Of a stretch of 12,588 bases of DNA, positions 1-8,400 are shown piece after piece. Location of the stretch: the NCBI GenBank assembly GCA_903933395.1, contig CAIZKA010000025.1, positions 1 through 12,588 on the forward strand, given 5' to 3'. Each line of letters opens with the position of its first letter. The stretch's first letter is position 1. Source of the stretch: an uncultured beta proteobacterium (GTDB lineage Bacteria; Pseudomonadota; Gammaproteobacteria; Burkholderiales; Rhodocyclaceae). Position numbers and translations under genes: made by a program. The notes under the pieces were generated by a model, which did not search any database, was not told the DNA's origin, and saw only the letters and a list, made by a program, of their open reading frames with translations.

Positions 1-527
1 GGTTCCGGCTGGCGCCGGATGTCTGCCAGCCATTCGGCTTCGCCGGGCAGCAAGGCGCCTTCCAACTGGCGCTGCGACATGCCGCGCACCCGCGACAGGG
101 ACAACAGCACGAGTTCGCGCGGCGAGATGTGGCGCGCGCCGGCCTGCTTTGGCCCGCGCTTCGGCGTCGCGCCGGGAGCGAGGAAGGCCGGCTCCAGGTT
201 CGGCCCGCAGGCAGCCAGGCGTTCCAGCAGGCGCTTCCTGCGCAACACGGCGTAGGCAGTTTCGGCAATGAAGGCGCGGTCACGGGCGCCGCTCTTCCTG
301 GCGCGGAAGAAGGCGGACAGCGCGGCATCGGCCGGCTGCGTGAAGGTCAATAAAGCTGCCGTGGCCGCCACCGCGGCATTCAGCAGGTCGGCGGCGAGGC
401 CCTCCGCGCTTGTCGCATCGCCGGGGCCCGGCCCTGCCGACCGGGTCGAAGTGGCGCCGCGGCGGGCGGAGCCCGCTGCACTGCGGTTCGACCGCTGCGG
501 CCGGCTGGTTTTTCTTTCATTGTTCAT
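1..527 (-). CDS. RsmB/NOP-family rRNA m5C methyltransferase, 5' part only
   Basis: Partial gene running off the left edge; 175 N-terminal residues are visible with no stop. Family members use S-adenosylmethionine to methylate cytosine C5 in 16S rRNA (RsmB acts on C967). The visible part is the NusB-like RNA-binding region: PADAALSAFFRARK at about 65-78, then GARDRAFIAETAYAVLRRKR at about 80-99, a typical signature of betaproteobacterial RsmB/NOP proteins, then ISPRELVLLSLSRVRGMS at about 134-151. The catalytic Rossmann domain lies outside the window. The first ~45 residues are a low-complexity Arg/Ser/Gly-rich tail, probably disordered. The ATG at 525-527 is the only plausible upstream start, but no good Shine-Dalgarno precedes it. 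It lies 31 nt after the DUF3108 gene, as last visible member of that operon. The family is fairly sure; the exact rRNA target is not. Confidence 0.75.
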   Translation of the reverse strand, partial: MNNERKTSRPQRSNRSAAGSARRGATSTRSAGPGPGDATSAEGLAADLLNAAVAATAALLTFTQPADAALSAFFRARKSGARDRAFIAETAYAVLRRKRLLERLAACGPNLEPAFLAPGATPKRGPKQAGARHISPRELVLLSLSRVRGMSQRQLEGALLPGEAEWLADIRRQPE

Positions 528-558
528 CGTGGCGTAACCAATAGGTAAGCGGCGAGAC

Positions 559-1563
559 TCATTTTGTCTCAGTTGGGGGCAGGCCGTCGGCGATCTGATC
601 GTAAATCTCGCCCTTGCGGTCGGTAATGCGAATCTTCAGCGGCAGGCTGCGCGCCTGTTCGCCTTCGCCGGCGGGCAGCCAGATATCGATGTGGTCATTC
701 CCGCTGCGCGTCTTGATGTGTATTGTCCGCCGCTCGCCCGTCGGGAAGCTCAGGGTCTCCTCGCCGAGCACCTCGAAACGATAGTTGCCCAGTTTGCGGC
801 CGGTGGCAACCGGCATCTCGACCGCACCGCTCCTTGGCGCCAGCAGCACCAGTTGGTAATACATCGAGAGCAGATCCTGGGTGCCGTCGCTGAGGATGTC
901 CTGGCGCCCGGTGTAGGTGACGACGCGCCGCGACCAGTCGAAACTGGCGGTGTCGATGCCGACTGAGCGCTCGTGACGGAACTCGTTCGGCCGCAAGCCC
1001 GCGTCGGTGATCTCGCCCTGGCTGCTCTGGAATACCTGGGCCGGCTTGAATACCGCGGCAAGCCCCGTGGTCTCGGTCATGCTTTTCAACTTGTAGGTGA
1101 AGCCGTCGTGCTCCCAGCTATGTATGGACTGGCCGATGACAAAGCCGCCTTCGCCGCGGGTGATCACGTAGCGCATGCGTCCCCTGCCCGGCAGGGAGGT
1201 ATTCGCCGCTACCGGTGCGGCGGGTTCGAGAGTCGGCGCCGGCGACACGGCGGCCGGAGGCTCCTCCGCCGGGGCCGGCATCGCCGGGGGGGTCTCGACG
1301 GATGTCGCGGCCACGACTACGGGTTGTGCCAACGACGGCGGCGCAGGCTTGCGCACCGGCGGCTTCGGCACCGGCTTCGCCGGCGGCGCGGGCTCGGCTT
1401 GCACCGGAGGCTTGGCCAGCACGGCCTCGATGGTCTGCGGCATCTCCGAATCGAGGGTGTCCGGCAACACCCAGCCGGGACTGACCACGACCCCGACATG
1501 GAACAGGGTCGAAGCCAGCAGGGCGAGGATCAGGGGCATCTCAAACCTTCGCCACAGGGACAT
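559..1563 (-). CDS. DUF3108 domain protein with TonB-like N-terminus
   Basis: 334-residue envelope protein of unknown function. A short cationic start (MSLWRRFE) is followed by one hydrophobic helix at about 9-30, probably an uncleaved anchor in the inner membrane. Residues about 50-120 are a Pro/Ala/Lys-rich neck (for example PPAKPVPKPPVRKPAPP) like the periplasm-spanning stretch of TonB. The rest, about 128-330, is beta-rich and matches what I know of DUF3108, with blocks GFVIGQSIHSWEHDGFTYKL and DHIDIWLPAGEGEQARSLPL. DUF3108 proteins are exported; their biochemical role is not established. The start lies 2 nt after the purN stop (TGA-AC-ATG), which implies translational coupling. A slightly later start at Met9 is possible. 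No catalytic residues are recognised. Confidence 0.82.
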   Translation of the reverse strand: MSLWRRFEMPLILALLASTLFHVGVVVSPGWVLPDTLDSEMPQTIEAVLAKPPVQAEPAPPAKPVPKPPVRKPAPPSLAQPVVVAATSVETPPAMPAPAEEPPAAVSPAPTLEPAAPVAANTSLPGRGRMRYVITRGEGGFVIGQSIHSWEHDGFTYKLKSMTETTGLAAVFKPAQVFQSSQGEITDAGLRPNEFRHERSVGIDTASFDWSRRVVTYTGRQDILSDGTQDLLSMYYQLVLLAPRSGAVEMPVATGRKLGNYRFEVLGEETLSFPTGERRTIHIKTRSGNDHIDIWLPAGEGEQARSLPLKIRITDRKGEIYDQIADGLPPTETK

Positions 1564-1565
1564 GT

Positions 1566-2201
1566 TCAGGCGGTTTGCGGAACATGGAGCGACCCGCTCA
1601 CCAGCGCCTCGTCCGCCAGCCGGGCGCGGCCGTCAAGCAACTGCAGCCGCCCCTCGAGAAACCAGCGTGCGGCACGCGGATAGAGCGTGTGCTCCTCGGC
1701 CAGCACGCGTGCGGCGAGGCAGGCCTCGTCGTCTCCGGTCTGCACCGGCACCGCCGCCTGCGCCACGATGGGCCCGCCATCGAGCGCCGTGGTCACGAAA
1801 TGCACGCTGCAGCCATGCAGCCGTACCCCGGCAGCGAGCGCCCGGACGTGCGTCCCGATGCCGGGAAAGGCCGGCAGCAGCGAGGGATGAATATTCAGCA
1901 GACGGCCTTCGAAGCGGCGCACGAAGGCTTCGCCGAGGATGCGCATGAAGCCGGCGAGGAGGATCAGGTCGGGCGAGTGGCGGTCAATCTCTGCCGCCAG
2001 CGCCGCATCGAAATCCTCGCGCGAGGCGAAGCCGCGATGATCGACGGTCACCGTGGCGATGCCGCGCGCGGCAGCCAGCGCGAGCCCCGCGGCGTCGGGA
2101 CGATTGCTGATAACCGCGGCGCAGACGCCGGGCAGGCCGCCGTCGAGCAGCGACTCCATGTTGCTGCCGCGCCCGGAAATCAGAATGACATAGCGCTGCA
2201 T
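1566..2201 (-). CDS. purN: Phosphoribosylglycinamide formyltransferase PurN
   Basis: Transfers the formyl group of 10-formyl-tetrahydrofolate to GAR to make FGAR, the third step of cytosolic de novo IMP synthesis. The 211-residue length is normal. Visible motifs are ISGRGSNMESLL at 8-19 (phosphate-binding loop), NIHPSLLPAFPG at 103-114 and TALDGGPIV at 138-146. Asn103, His105 and Asp141 line up with the catalytic Asn106/His108/Asp144 of the E. coli enzyme. The ATG at 2199-2201 is chosen because family homology begins there and AGGGGG (2207-2212) lies 5 nt upstream as a Shine-Dalgarno. The frame stays open far upstream, but that part is a shadow of the lipoprotein gene. The start overlaps the lipoprotein stop by one base (TGATG). 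purM is elsewhere in this window rather than adjacent, as also happens in other betaproteobacteria. Confidence 0.96.
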   Translation of the reverse strand: MQRYVILISGRGSNMESLLDGGLPGVCAAVISNRPDAAGLALAAARGIATVTVDHRGFASREDFDAALAAEIDRHSPDLILLAGFMRILGEAFVRRFEGRLLNIHPSLLPAFPGIGTHVRALAAGVRLHGCSVHFVTTALDGGPIVAQAAVPVQTGDDEACLAARVLAEEHTLYPRAARWFLEGRLQLLDGRARLADEALVSGSLHVPQTA

Positions 2202-2923
2202 CAGAGCCCCCTGACCGGCAGGAATACCGCCGTGGCGAGGTTTTGCACAACCCGGGCGATGATCCGGTGCCCCTTCTCGGCAAGCAGGGTGGACAGGATG
2301 TCGAGATTGCCGATCATCTTGCCGAATTCGCGCTCGAAGCTGAGGTTCGCCGGCTGGCCCGCGGGCGGTATCTCGTTGCTCAGCAGCAGCAGGGCGCCGC
2401 CGGCGTCGCGGGCATTGGCAAGTTTCCAGGCGGCGATTTCGAGGTTGCGCGCACTGTTGTAGATCTTCTGCGCGTTCAACTCGTCGAACATGAAGAATTC
2501 CGTCTTTTCCTCGAACGCCGCGTTCAGCATGCCGCCCATGCCGGAGATGAACACGGCGACGCGGTCGCCCTGGAAGTCCGGCTGCAAGGACAGCAGGATC
2601 GCATCGGTGCCGGAGCGGCCTGCCGCCTCCGGCACCCGCCAGCCGGTACGCGGGTCGAGCAGGTGATCCAGCGCCAGCTCGATGCTGGCATAACCACCCT
2701 TTTTCCACTCTCGCGGATTGCGGCGATAGAGCTTCTCGGCCAGCACCCTAACGCCGGCGAATATCGCACGGCGATGCGCGTCGGCAACGCGGTCGATGTC
2801 GCTCTTGCCGATCTGTTTTGGATCGAAGGTCGGCGCCGAATCGCCGACCACCCGCACCGTGTCGGCCGTTTGCGCGCAGCCGGCCAGCAGCAGCACCATG
2901 CCGGCTGTCGCCGCGCCGCGCAT
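2201..2923 (-). CDS. Predicted lipoprotein of unknown function
   Basis: 240-residue protein beginning MRGAATAGMVLLLAGC, a clean lipoprotein signal with lipobox LAGC. Cys16 would be the lipidated residue. Ala follows the Cys rather than Asp, which favours the outer membrane by the usual sorting rule. The mature protein has no further membrane segment. It is mixed alpha/beta by eye, with blocks RRNPREWKKGGYASIELAL and DAILLSLQPDFQGDRVAVFI and a Gly-rich turn SGMGGMLNAAF. I do not recognise a named domain, although it resembles conserved hypothetical lipoproteins of betaproteobacteria. The ATG at 2921-2923 is chosen over a longer open frame because of the signal peptide and an upstream GAAGG. 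It starts 2 nt after the dedA stop and overlaps the purN start by one base, so it is very probably co-transcribed with both. Confidence 0.85.
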   Translation of the reverse strand: MRGAATAGMVLLLAGCAQTADTVRVVGDSAPTFDPKQIGKSDIDRVADAHRRAIFAGVRVLAEKLYRRNPREWKKGGYASIELALDHLLDPRTGWRVPEAAGRSGTDAILLSLQPDFQGDRVAVFISGMGGMLNAAFEEKTEFFMFDELNAQKIYNSARNLEIAAWKLANARDAGGALLLLSNEIPPAGQPANLSFEREFGKMIGNLDILSTLLAEKGHRIIARVVQNLATAVFLPVRGL

Positions 2924-2925
2924 GC

Positions 2926-3582
2926 TCAGAAGACCTTCGGCGCGAGACGGTGACGCAACCATGCCAGGACCAGCGGCAGCAGCGACAGGCCGATGGTGCC
3001 GTAGATGATCAGCGACAGGTTGGCCTGGACCCAGGGAATGTTGCCGAACCAGTAACCGGCCAGGCACAGCGAGAAGACCCAAAGGACGGCGCCGGCGAAG
3101 TCGAACAGGAAATAGCGCGGATAGCTCATTTCGCCGACGCCGGCAACGAAGGGGGCAAAGGTACGCACGAAAGGCATGAAGCGCGCCACCAGCATGGTCT
3201 TGCCGCCATGCTCTTCATAGTAGGCATGGGTCAGGTCGAAGGCCTTGCGGTTGAAAAAGCGCGAACGGTCGCCCCAGGCCAGGATGCGCTTGCCGGCCCA
3301 GCGCCCTATCCAGTAATTGGTGTTGTCGCCGAGGACCGCCGCAGAAAGCAGCACGGCGATGACGATGTCGATCTGGAATGTACCGCCGCTGGTGGCGGCC
3401 AGGGCACCGGCCACGAACAGCAGCGAATCGCCGGGCAGGAAGGGAGTCACGACAAGGCCCGTTTCGCAAAACACGATGACGAAGAGGATGGCGTAGATCC
3501 AGGTGCCGTATTGCGCCAGCAGCATGGCCAGATACTTGTCCACATGCAGGACGACGTCGATGAACTGGGCGAAGAATTCCAC
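2926..3582 (-). CDS. DedA-family inner-membrane protein
   Basis: 218-residue multi-spanning protein of the DedA (SNARE-associated, PF09335) family. E. coli members YqjA and YghB are needed for normal division, envelope integrity and proton-motive-force homeostasis, and DedA proteins are implicated in lipid-carrier flipping. Motifs seen: FCETGLVVTPFLPGDSLLF at 38-56 and ARFMPFVRTFAPFVAG at 133-148. Glu40, Asp52, Arg134 and Arg140 appear to match the acidic and basic residues reported as essential in YqjA. Further hydrophobic stretches lie at about 27-47, 72-88, 155-178 and 187-208. The start is GTG (3580-3582), chosen because the N-terminal alignment is typical (EFFAQFIDVVLHVDKYL) and the next in-frame Met (residue 20) would cut into it. 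No convincing Shine-Dalgarno is visible. It is the first gene of the leftward operon, divergent from mutL. Confidence 0.93.
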   Translation of the reverse strand: MEFFAQFIDVVLHVDKYLAMLLAQYGTWIYAILFVIVFCETGLVVTPFLPGDSLLFVAGALAATSGGTFQIDIVIAVLLSAAVLGDNTNYWIGRWAGKRILAWGDRSRFFNRKAFDLTHAYYEEHGGKTMLVARFMPFVRTFAPFVAGVGEMSYPRYFLFDFAGAVLWVFSLCLAGYWFGNIPWVQANLSLIIYGTIGLSLLPLVLAWLRHRLAPKVF

Positions 3583-3611
3583 TGGGCGGCGGGGGCTGTG
3601 CGAAAGGGACG

Positions 3612-3623
3612 ATTTTACCGGAA
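3612..3623. promoter_or_regulatory. ATTTTACCGGAA element, dedA/mutL spacer
   Basis: This 12-base string lies in the 58-bp divergent spacer between dedA and mutL and recurs exactly at 10806-10817 in the other divergent spacer (purM/hda). Read leftward, its first six bases give TAAAAT, a plausible -10 box for dedA with a leader of about 25 nt. No -35 match was found at the right distance, so the promoter role is inference. Confidence 0.4.
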
Positions 3624-3625
3624 GC

Positions 3626-3631
3626 TATAAT
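3626..3631 (+). promoter_or_regulatory. Consensus -10 box for mutL
   Basis: A perfect TATAAT sits only 9 bases before the mutL ATG. The spacing predicts transcription starting at about 3637-3640, so the mRNA would have almost no leader. Nothing like TTGACA occurs 16-18 bases upstream. The bases between box and ATG (TCCCTCCCC) hold no Shine-Dalgarno. Confidence 0.5.
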
Positions 3632-3640
3632 CCCTCCCCC

Positions 3641-5410
3641 ATGGGAATCATCAAGCCGCTGCCGGACCTCCTGATCAGCCAGATAGCGGCCGGCGAGGTG
3701 GTCGAACGCCCGGCCTCGGTGCTCAAGGAACTCCTCGAAAACAGCCTCGACGCCGGCGCCACGAAGATCGACGTGCAGCTCGAGGAAGGCGGCGTACGAC
3801 TGATCCGCGTCGCCGACGACGGCAGCGGCATCACCGCCGAGGACCTGCCGCCGGCGCTGGCGCGCCATGCCACGAGCAAGATCGGCAGCCTCGACGACCT
3901 CGAGCGCGTCGCCAGCTACGGTTTTCGCGGCGAGGCGCTGGCGTCCATCGCCTCTGTCGCGCGGGTTACCATTACCAGCAAGCACGCCTCGCAAGCCCAT
4001 GCCTTTCGCCTGCGCAGCGATACTGACAACGTCGAACCCGCCGCGCTGGCCGCCGGCACGGTGATCGAGGTTGCCGACCTGTACTTCAACACGCCGGCAC
4101 GGCGCAAGTTCCTCAAGACCGAAGCCACGGAATTCGCGCATTGCGACGAGGTGCTGCGGCGCATGGCGCTGGCGCGGTCCGATGTCGCCTTCACGCTGAG
4201 CCACAATAGCAGCGCAAAACGCCGTCTCGCCAGCGCCGACTTTCAACGCCGCGCCCGGGAGATCATCGGCGACGAGTTCTTTCCCCATGCCCGCCCGCTC
4301 GATGCCGGCGCAGGGCCCTTGCGCCTGTCGGGCCTCGCGGCGCTGCCCGCGTATTCGCGCTCCGGGCGCGACGAGCAGTATTTCTTCGTCAACGGCCGCT
4401 TCGTCCGCGACAAGCTGCTGGCCCACGCCGCGCGCCAGGCCTGGGCCGACATCCTGCACGGCCAGCGCCACCCGGCCTACGTGCTGTTCCTCGAACTCGA
4501 TCCCGCCGGCGTCGACGTCAATGTGCATCCAGCCAAGACCGAAGTGCGCTTTCGCGATGCGCGCGGGATTCACCAGTTCGTCTTCCACGCCTTGCAGCGC
4601 ACCCTGGCAGCGCCGCTCTCCGCGGCCGAACCGGCCGTTCCCGCGACAACATTCGTGCCTACGGCTTTTTCCTACGCACGGCAGGCCGGGCTTGCCGTGG
4701 GCGAGCCGGCAGCGCGGCCCTATCTCGACTTCGCCCGCGCCGCCTTCGATGCCGCCGCGACCGACGATGAGCGCCAGCGCGCCGTCCCGTCAGCGCCGAC
4801 TCCTGCAGACGCCGATACAGGCGCCGCGCCCCTGCTGGGCTTCGCCGTGGCGCAGATCCACGGCGTCTACATCCTGGCGCAGAATGCCGCCGGTCTGGTC
4901 CTGGTGGACATGCACGCCGCGCACGAACGCATCCTCTACGAACGCCTGAAGAACAGCCTCGATGCCGGCCCGCCGGCGACGCAGGCGCTCTTGGTACCGC
5001 TGGTACTGTCTGCGAGCGAGGCGGAGATGGCGACGGCCGCGGAACAGGGGGAAGCGCTGGCAGAACTCGGCTTCGCCGTCGCCGCCGCCGGACCGCGCGA
5101 GCTTGCCGTGCGCACCCTGCCCGCGCTGCTGGCGGGCGGCAATGCCGCCGACCTGGTGCGCTCGCTGTTGAAGGACCTGGCCGAGCATCCGACCAGCCGC
5201 GTCGTCGAAACCCGGCGCAACGAACTGCTGGCGACCATGGCCTGCCACGGCGCGGTGCGCGCCCACCGCACGCTGGGAATTACGGAGATGAACGCCCTGC
5301 TGCGCCAGATGGAGGAAACCGAGCGCGCCGACCAGTGCAACCACGGCCGGCCGACCTGGGTTCAGCTGTCGATGGCCGAACTCGATCGCATGTTCATGCG
5401 CGGCCGCTGA
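3641..5410 (+). CDS. mutL: DNA mismatch repair protein MutL, endonuclease type
   Basis: 589-residue cytosolic mismatch-repair ATPase that couples MutS mismatch recognition to strand incision and removal. The N-terminal GHKL ATPase carries QIAAGEVVERPASVLKELLE with Glu30 and Asn34 (E29/N33 in E. coli), DDGSGI, ATSKI and YGFRGEAL. The transducer domain includes FFVNGRFVRDK. A Pro/Ala-rich linker spans about 325-395. The C-terminal dimerisation domain contains DMHAAHERILYE from Asp423, which fits DQHA(X)2E(X)4E with Met for Gln, plus ACHGAVRA (Cys535, His536) and QCNHGRPT (Cys566, His568). Together these are the metal-binding set of nicking MutLs, as expected where MutH is absent. The ATG at 3641 is chosen because homology begins at once (IIKPLPDLLISQIAAGE). 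No Shine-Dalgarno is visible. It is divergent from dedA and convergent with the CHAT gene, with no base between the stops. Confidence 0.97.
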   Translation: MGIIKPLPDLLISQIAAGEVVERPASVLKELLENSLDAGATKIDVQLEEGGVRLIRVADDGSGITAEDLPPALARHATSKIGSLDDLERVASYGFRGEALASIASVARVTITSKHASQAHAFRLRSDTDNVEPAALAAGTVIEVADLYFNTPARRKFLKTEATEFAHCDEVLRRMALARSDVAFTLSHNSSAKRRLASADFQRRAREIIGDEFFPHARPLDAGAGPLRLSGLAALPAYSRSGRDEQYFFVNGRFVRDKLLAHAARQAWADILHGQRHPAYVLFLELDPAGVDVNVHPAKTEVRFRDARGIHQFVFHALQRTLAAPLSAAEPAVPATTFVPTAFSYARQAGLAVGEPAARPYLDFARAAFDAAATDDERQRAVPSAPTPADADTGAAPLLGFAVAQIHGVYILAQNAAGLVLVDMHAAHERILYERLKNSLDAGPPATQALLVPLVLSASEAEMATAAEQGEALAELGFAVAAAGPRELAVRTLPALLAGGNAADLVRSLLKDLAEHPTSRVVETRRNELLATMACHGAVRAHRTLGITEMNALLRQMEETERADQCNHGRPTWVQLSMAELDRMFMRGR

Positions 5411-5419
5411 TCAGCGGCC
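5402..5419. repeat. Perfect 18-bp palindrome across two facing stop codons
   Basis: GGCCGCTGATCAGCGGCC is its own reverse complement. Its left half is the last Gly-Arg-stop of mutL; its right half, read leftward, is the last Gly-Arg-stop of the CHAT gene. In either transcript it can form a 7-bp GC-rich stem with loop GAUC. No T-tract follows on either strand, so it is not a canonical terminator, though it could slow polymerase or protect 3' ends. Confidence 0.8.
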
Positions 5420-8400
5420 CGGATCACCGTAAAGCGCGTAGGGTGCCCAGAAGGCAGGATGGGCGTAGGAAAATTCCGGCTTGCCGCTATCGTTCAGCGC
5501 CACGCCGCTGTCGATCATCTCCAGCATGGCCTGCTGCAGCGCCTTGGCGCGGGTCAGTTTCCCGTCTTTGGCATAGCGCTCGAACAATTGCGTTACCAGT
5601 TCCCGCGCCGAAACAGTCTCGACGGGCCAGTGGGTTGCCAGTACGGCACGCGCGCCGGCGTAAAAGAAGCCGCGTCCGAGACCCGACACCGCCTCGGCAC
5701 CGTTGCCGTCGGCGGCCGCCGTATTGCAGGCGGAAAGCACCACCAGATCAGCGTTCATGGTGAGCTTGAGGATGTCTTCCAGCTTTAGCAGTCCGTCATA
5801 CATGGCATGACCGGCATGAGGCGCCAGCGCCAGTGCCGGCTGATCCAGACCCGGCAAATCGCCGGGGACCAGGCCATGCGTGGCAAATGCGACTACGCGC
5901 TGCTTCCCGATATCTCCGTCCAGCGCATTCGTCCGGTTCGCCCGGGCGCCGAAAAAGGTATGGGTCGGTATGTCGGCGCCCAACGCTGTCGCAATCGCCA
6001 GAATCTCGTCGCGCGTGTCCGGCAGCGGCGTCAATATCGGCATTCCCGTTTCGACAGCGGGCGCGGCGGGAATTGCATCAACGCTGGCAATGCTCTCATC
6101 CCATTTGGACGCATGATTGATCTGCAGGTTGCGGACGCGGGGCGGGGCCTTGCCCGCACCCCTCTTCACACCGGTTCCTGCCGACGGCGACTTTTCGGAT
6201 TGCGTACCGAACTCCGGATCGCCAAAACCGATGAAGGGACCGCGCTGTCCCTTGATCGCGGGCAGGGAGCGCAAGGTCACCAGGGCGCTGATCGAAGGCA
6301 CATAGGCTATCGCCAGTTTGCGCGCCAGCCATGGCGTCTGGCGAAGCTCGGACAGCGGCAGCCCGGCCACCCCCTCGCCCGCCGCGGCGGCGGCCGTCGG
6401 CAATAGCGAGAAGGGTATCTGGCCCAAGGCTTCATTGGCGACGACCAGCAAGGTATCCGCTCGCTCCCACGCACCCTGCACCGGCGCCAGCAGTTCCTGG
6501 TACAGCGCTGCTCCCGCCTCCAGGTCGAAGCCCTTGCGCCCGGGCCCCGCCGTGCCGGAGAAATCGACCGAACCGCGCAGGCGCTTGACCATTGCGGCAA
6601 TCCAGGCCGCATTTTGCGGACTGAAATGGAAATGCAGGGCACCGCCGGTCCCCGTCGCCCAGACATAGCTGCCGCCAGGCGTGACATAGATCGACAGCAG
6701 CGCCTCGTTGGGCAGCAACGCCTTGCGCGCGGTCGCCAGATCGGCAGGCCGCGGGCTGACCAGCGCATCGTATTGCGGGAACTGCCGCCGAATCTCGGCA
6801 AGATCGCTTTGCTGTTCCTTCTGCAGTCCGGCGATGCGGGCTTCCATGGCGGCGATCACGGCAGGCAGTTGCCGGTCCGGCGGCGCCGAGCGCTGGCTGA
6901 TCAGGTTCTTGTAGACCGCTTCGAGTTCGTCATCGGCATCCTGAACCCTCTTGATCCGCGCCCCCAGTTCCGGACTGCCGGCCCCCGCGCGCAGGGCCGA
7001 ACCGGTGACGGCCTTCTGCACGCTCTGCCAGCGTGCCACGTCGGCAACCCGGAAGGCTTCCGCAATGTCCTTCCCGATGCCGGTTCCCTTGCGGCCGACC
7101 AGGACGCCGAGATATTCGTTGAGTATGTAACGCAAGCGATAGGTGCGGGCAGCGCTGACCTTCTGCTTGCCGACAACCCTGGCCGGATCGATCAGCACGG
7201 CAATGGCGCGCTCGAACTCCCGCCGCGCCTCGTCAAGCCGGCCGGCGCGATGCAGCGCCATGGCACGATAGGCACGGGTCTCGGCGGTGTAGTAATGATC
7301 GGCACCAAAATTCCGCGTCTGCCTGGCAAGAAGGTTGTCGCCATCGCGCAACGCATCGGCAACCCTCCCTACCGCATTGAAGGTGCGAATCGAACTCAGC
7401 GTACCCTGGGCGAAGCCCTCTTCCAGCCGCGTATCGTCCGTCAGCTTGCTGCGAATCCGGTCGATCAGGGTGGCCGCCTCATTGTGGCGATTGACAGTAC
7501 CGAGCGCATTGGCCAGGCCGATGCGGGCGTTCAGGCGCATCGGCGCGCGTTCCGCTACACCGGCCTCGGCCAGAGTCTTGTCGGCCCATTCGGCAAGCAC
7601 CAGGGCCTCTGCATAGCGCCCGCGGTTGGAAAAGACAGCGTGCAACACCGATAGCGCGCGCCCCACCGTCGGCGAATTGCGGCCGTCGCGCGCCAGGGAT
7701 CGCTTCAACACATCGCGCAGCAGCAGTTCCGCCTCGTCGAGCCGTCCCTGCGCGTTCAGCGTCTGCGCGAGATAAATGCGCGTCGAGTCGGAGCCCTCCT
7801 CGGGACGGCTTGCGGGCGGCGCCCATTTCCCCGCTTCACGGCGCGAGTCCAACTGTGCCACATGATCCCCGGCCTGGCGCAGGGCCGCGAGAAACGCGCG
7901 TTCCTCATCTTCGAGGCGCCCTTCCCGCCGCAAAACTCCGCCGCGGGCCACTTCGATCTGCCTGGTCCAGCCGGGCAGGTTGAGCGCCGCGCGCTGCCGC
8001 TGCGCAAGCTGCTTGAAGATCGCTTCAGCCTTGCCAAGAGTAATCCGGGCGCGTTCGACGTCGGCCAGATGCAGGTAGTAACCCGTCATCTGGCAGTAGG
8101 CATGGATCAGGAAACCGTTGGGTGGGCCCTTCTCCAGATCGGCAGCGAACTCGGCAAAACTGTCGAGCGCCGCCGTGACACCGGTGGCCAGTGCCAGGTT
8201 GTCCGCATACTCGGATCTCACACGCGGATAGCTTCCCAGGCCGCTGGGATTCTCGCTCTTGATGCCACGAGCATGTTCCATGGCCTTGGCAAGGTACTCG
8301 CCACGCCGCTCGACTTCGTGAAGCTCGCCGGCCGCAAGCGCCTTCGTATGCCATGCAATCGCCAACTGGCCGCTATCACCGGTCGCCGGCACGGGCTCCT

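Noticed and set aside
554..570. Inverted repeat GAGAC...GTCTC around the DUF3108 stop codon
   Set aside because: Only 5 bp with a 7-base loop and no T-tract; too weak to call a terminator, and the next gene begins 31 nt later.
973..1683. Gly/Arg/His-rich plus-strand open frame opposite the DUF3108 gene
   Set aside because: Its composition is the reverse-strand image of the Pro/Ala-rich neck; no start signal or family likeness is seen.
2202..2708. Upstream extension of the purN frame (about 170 codons)
   Set aside because: The extension overlaps the lipoprotein gene out of frame, has Arg/Pro-rich shadow composition, and PurN homology and the Shine-Dalgarno both point to 2201.
3215..4588. 457-codon minus-strand open frame spanning the dedA/mutL spacer
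   Set aside because: It is antisense to the conserved MutL ATPase domain and overlaps DedA in another frame. GC-rich codon usage leaves such shadow frames open.
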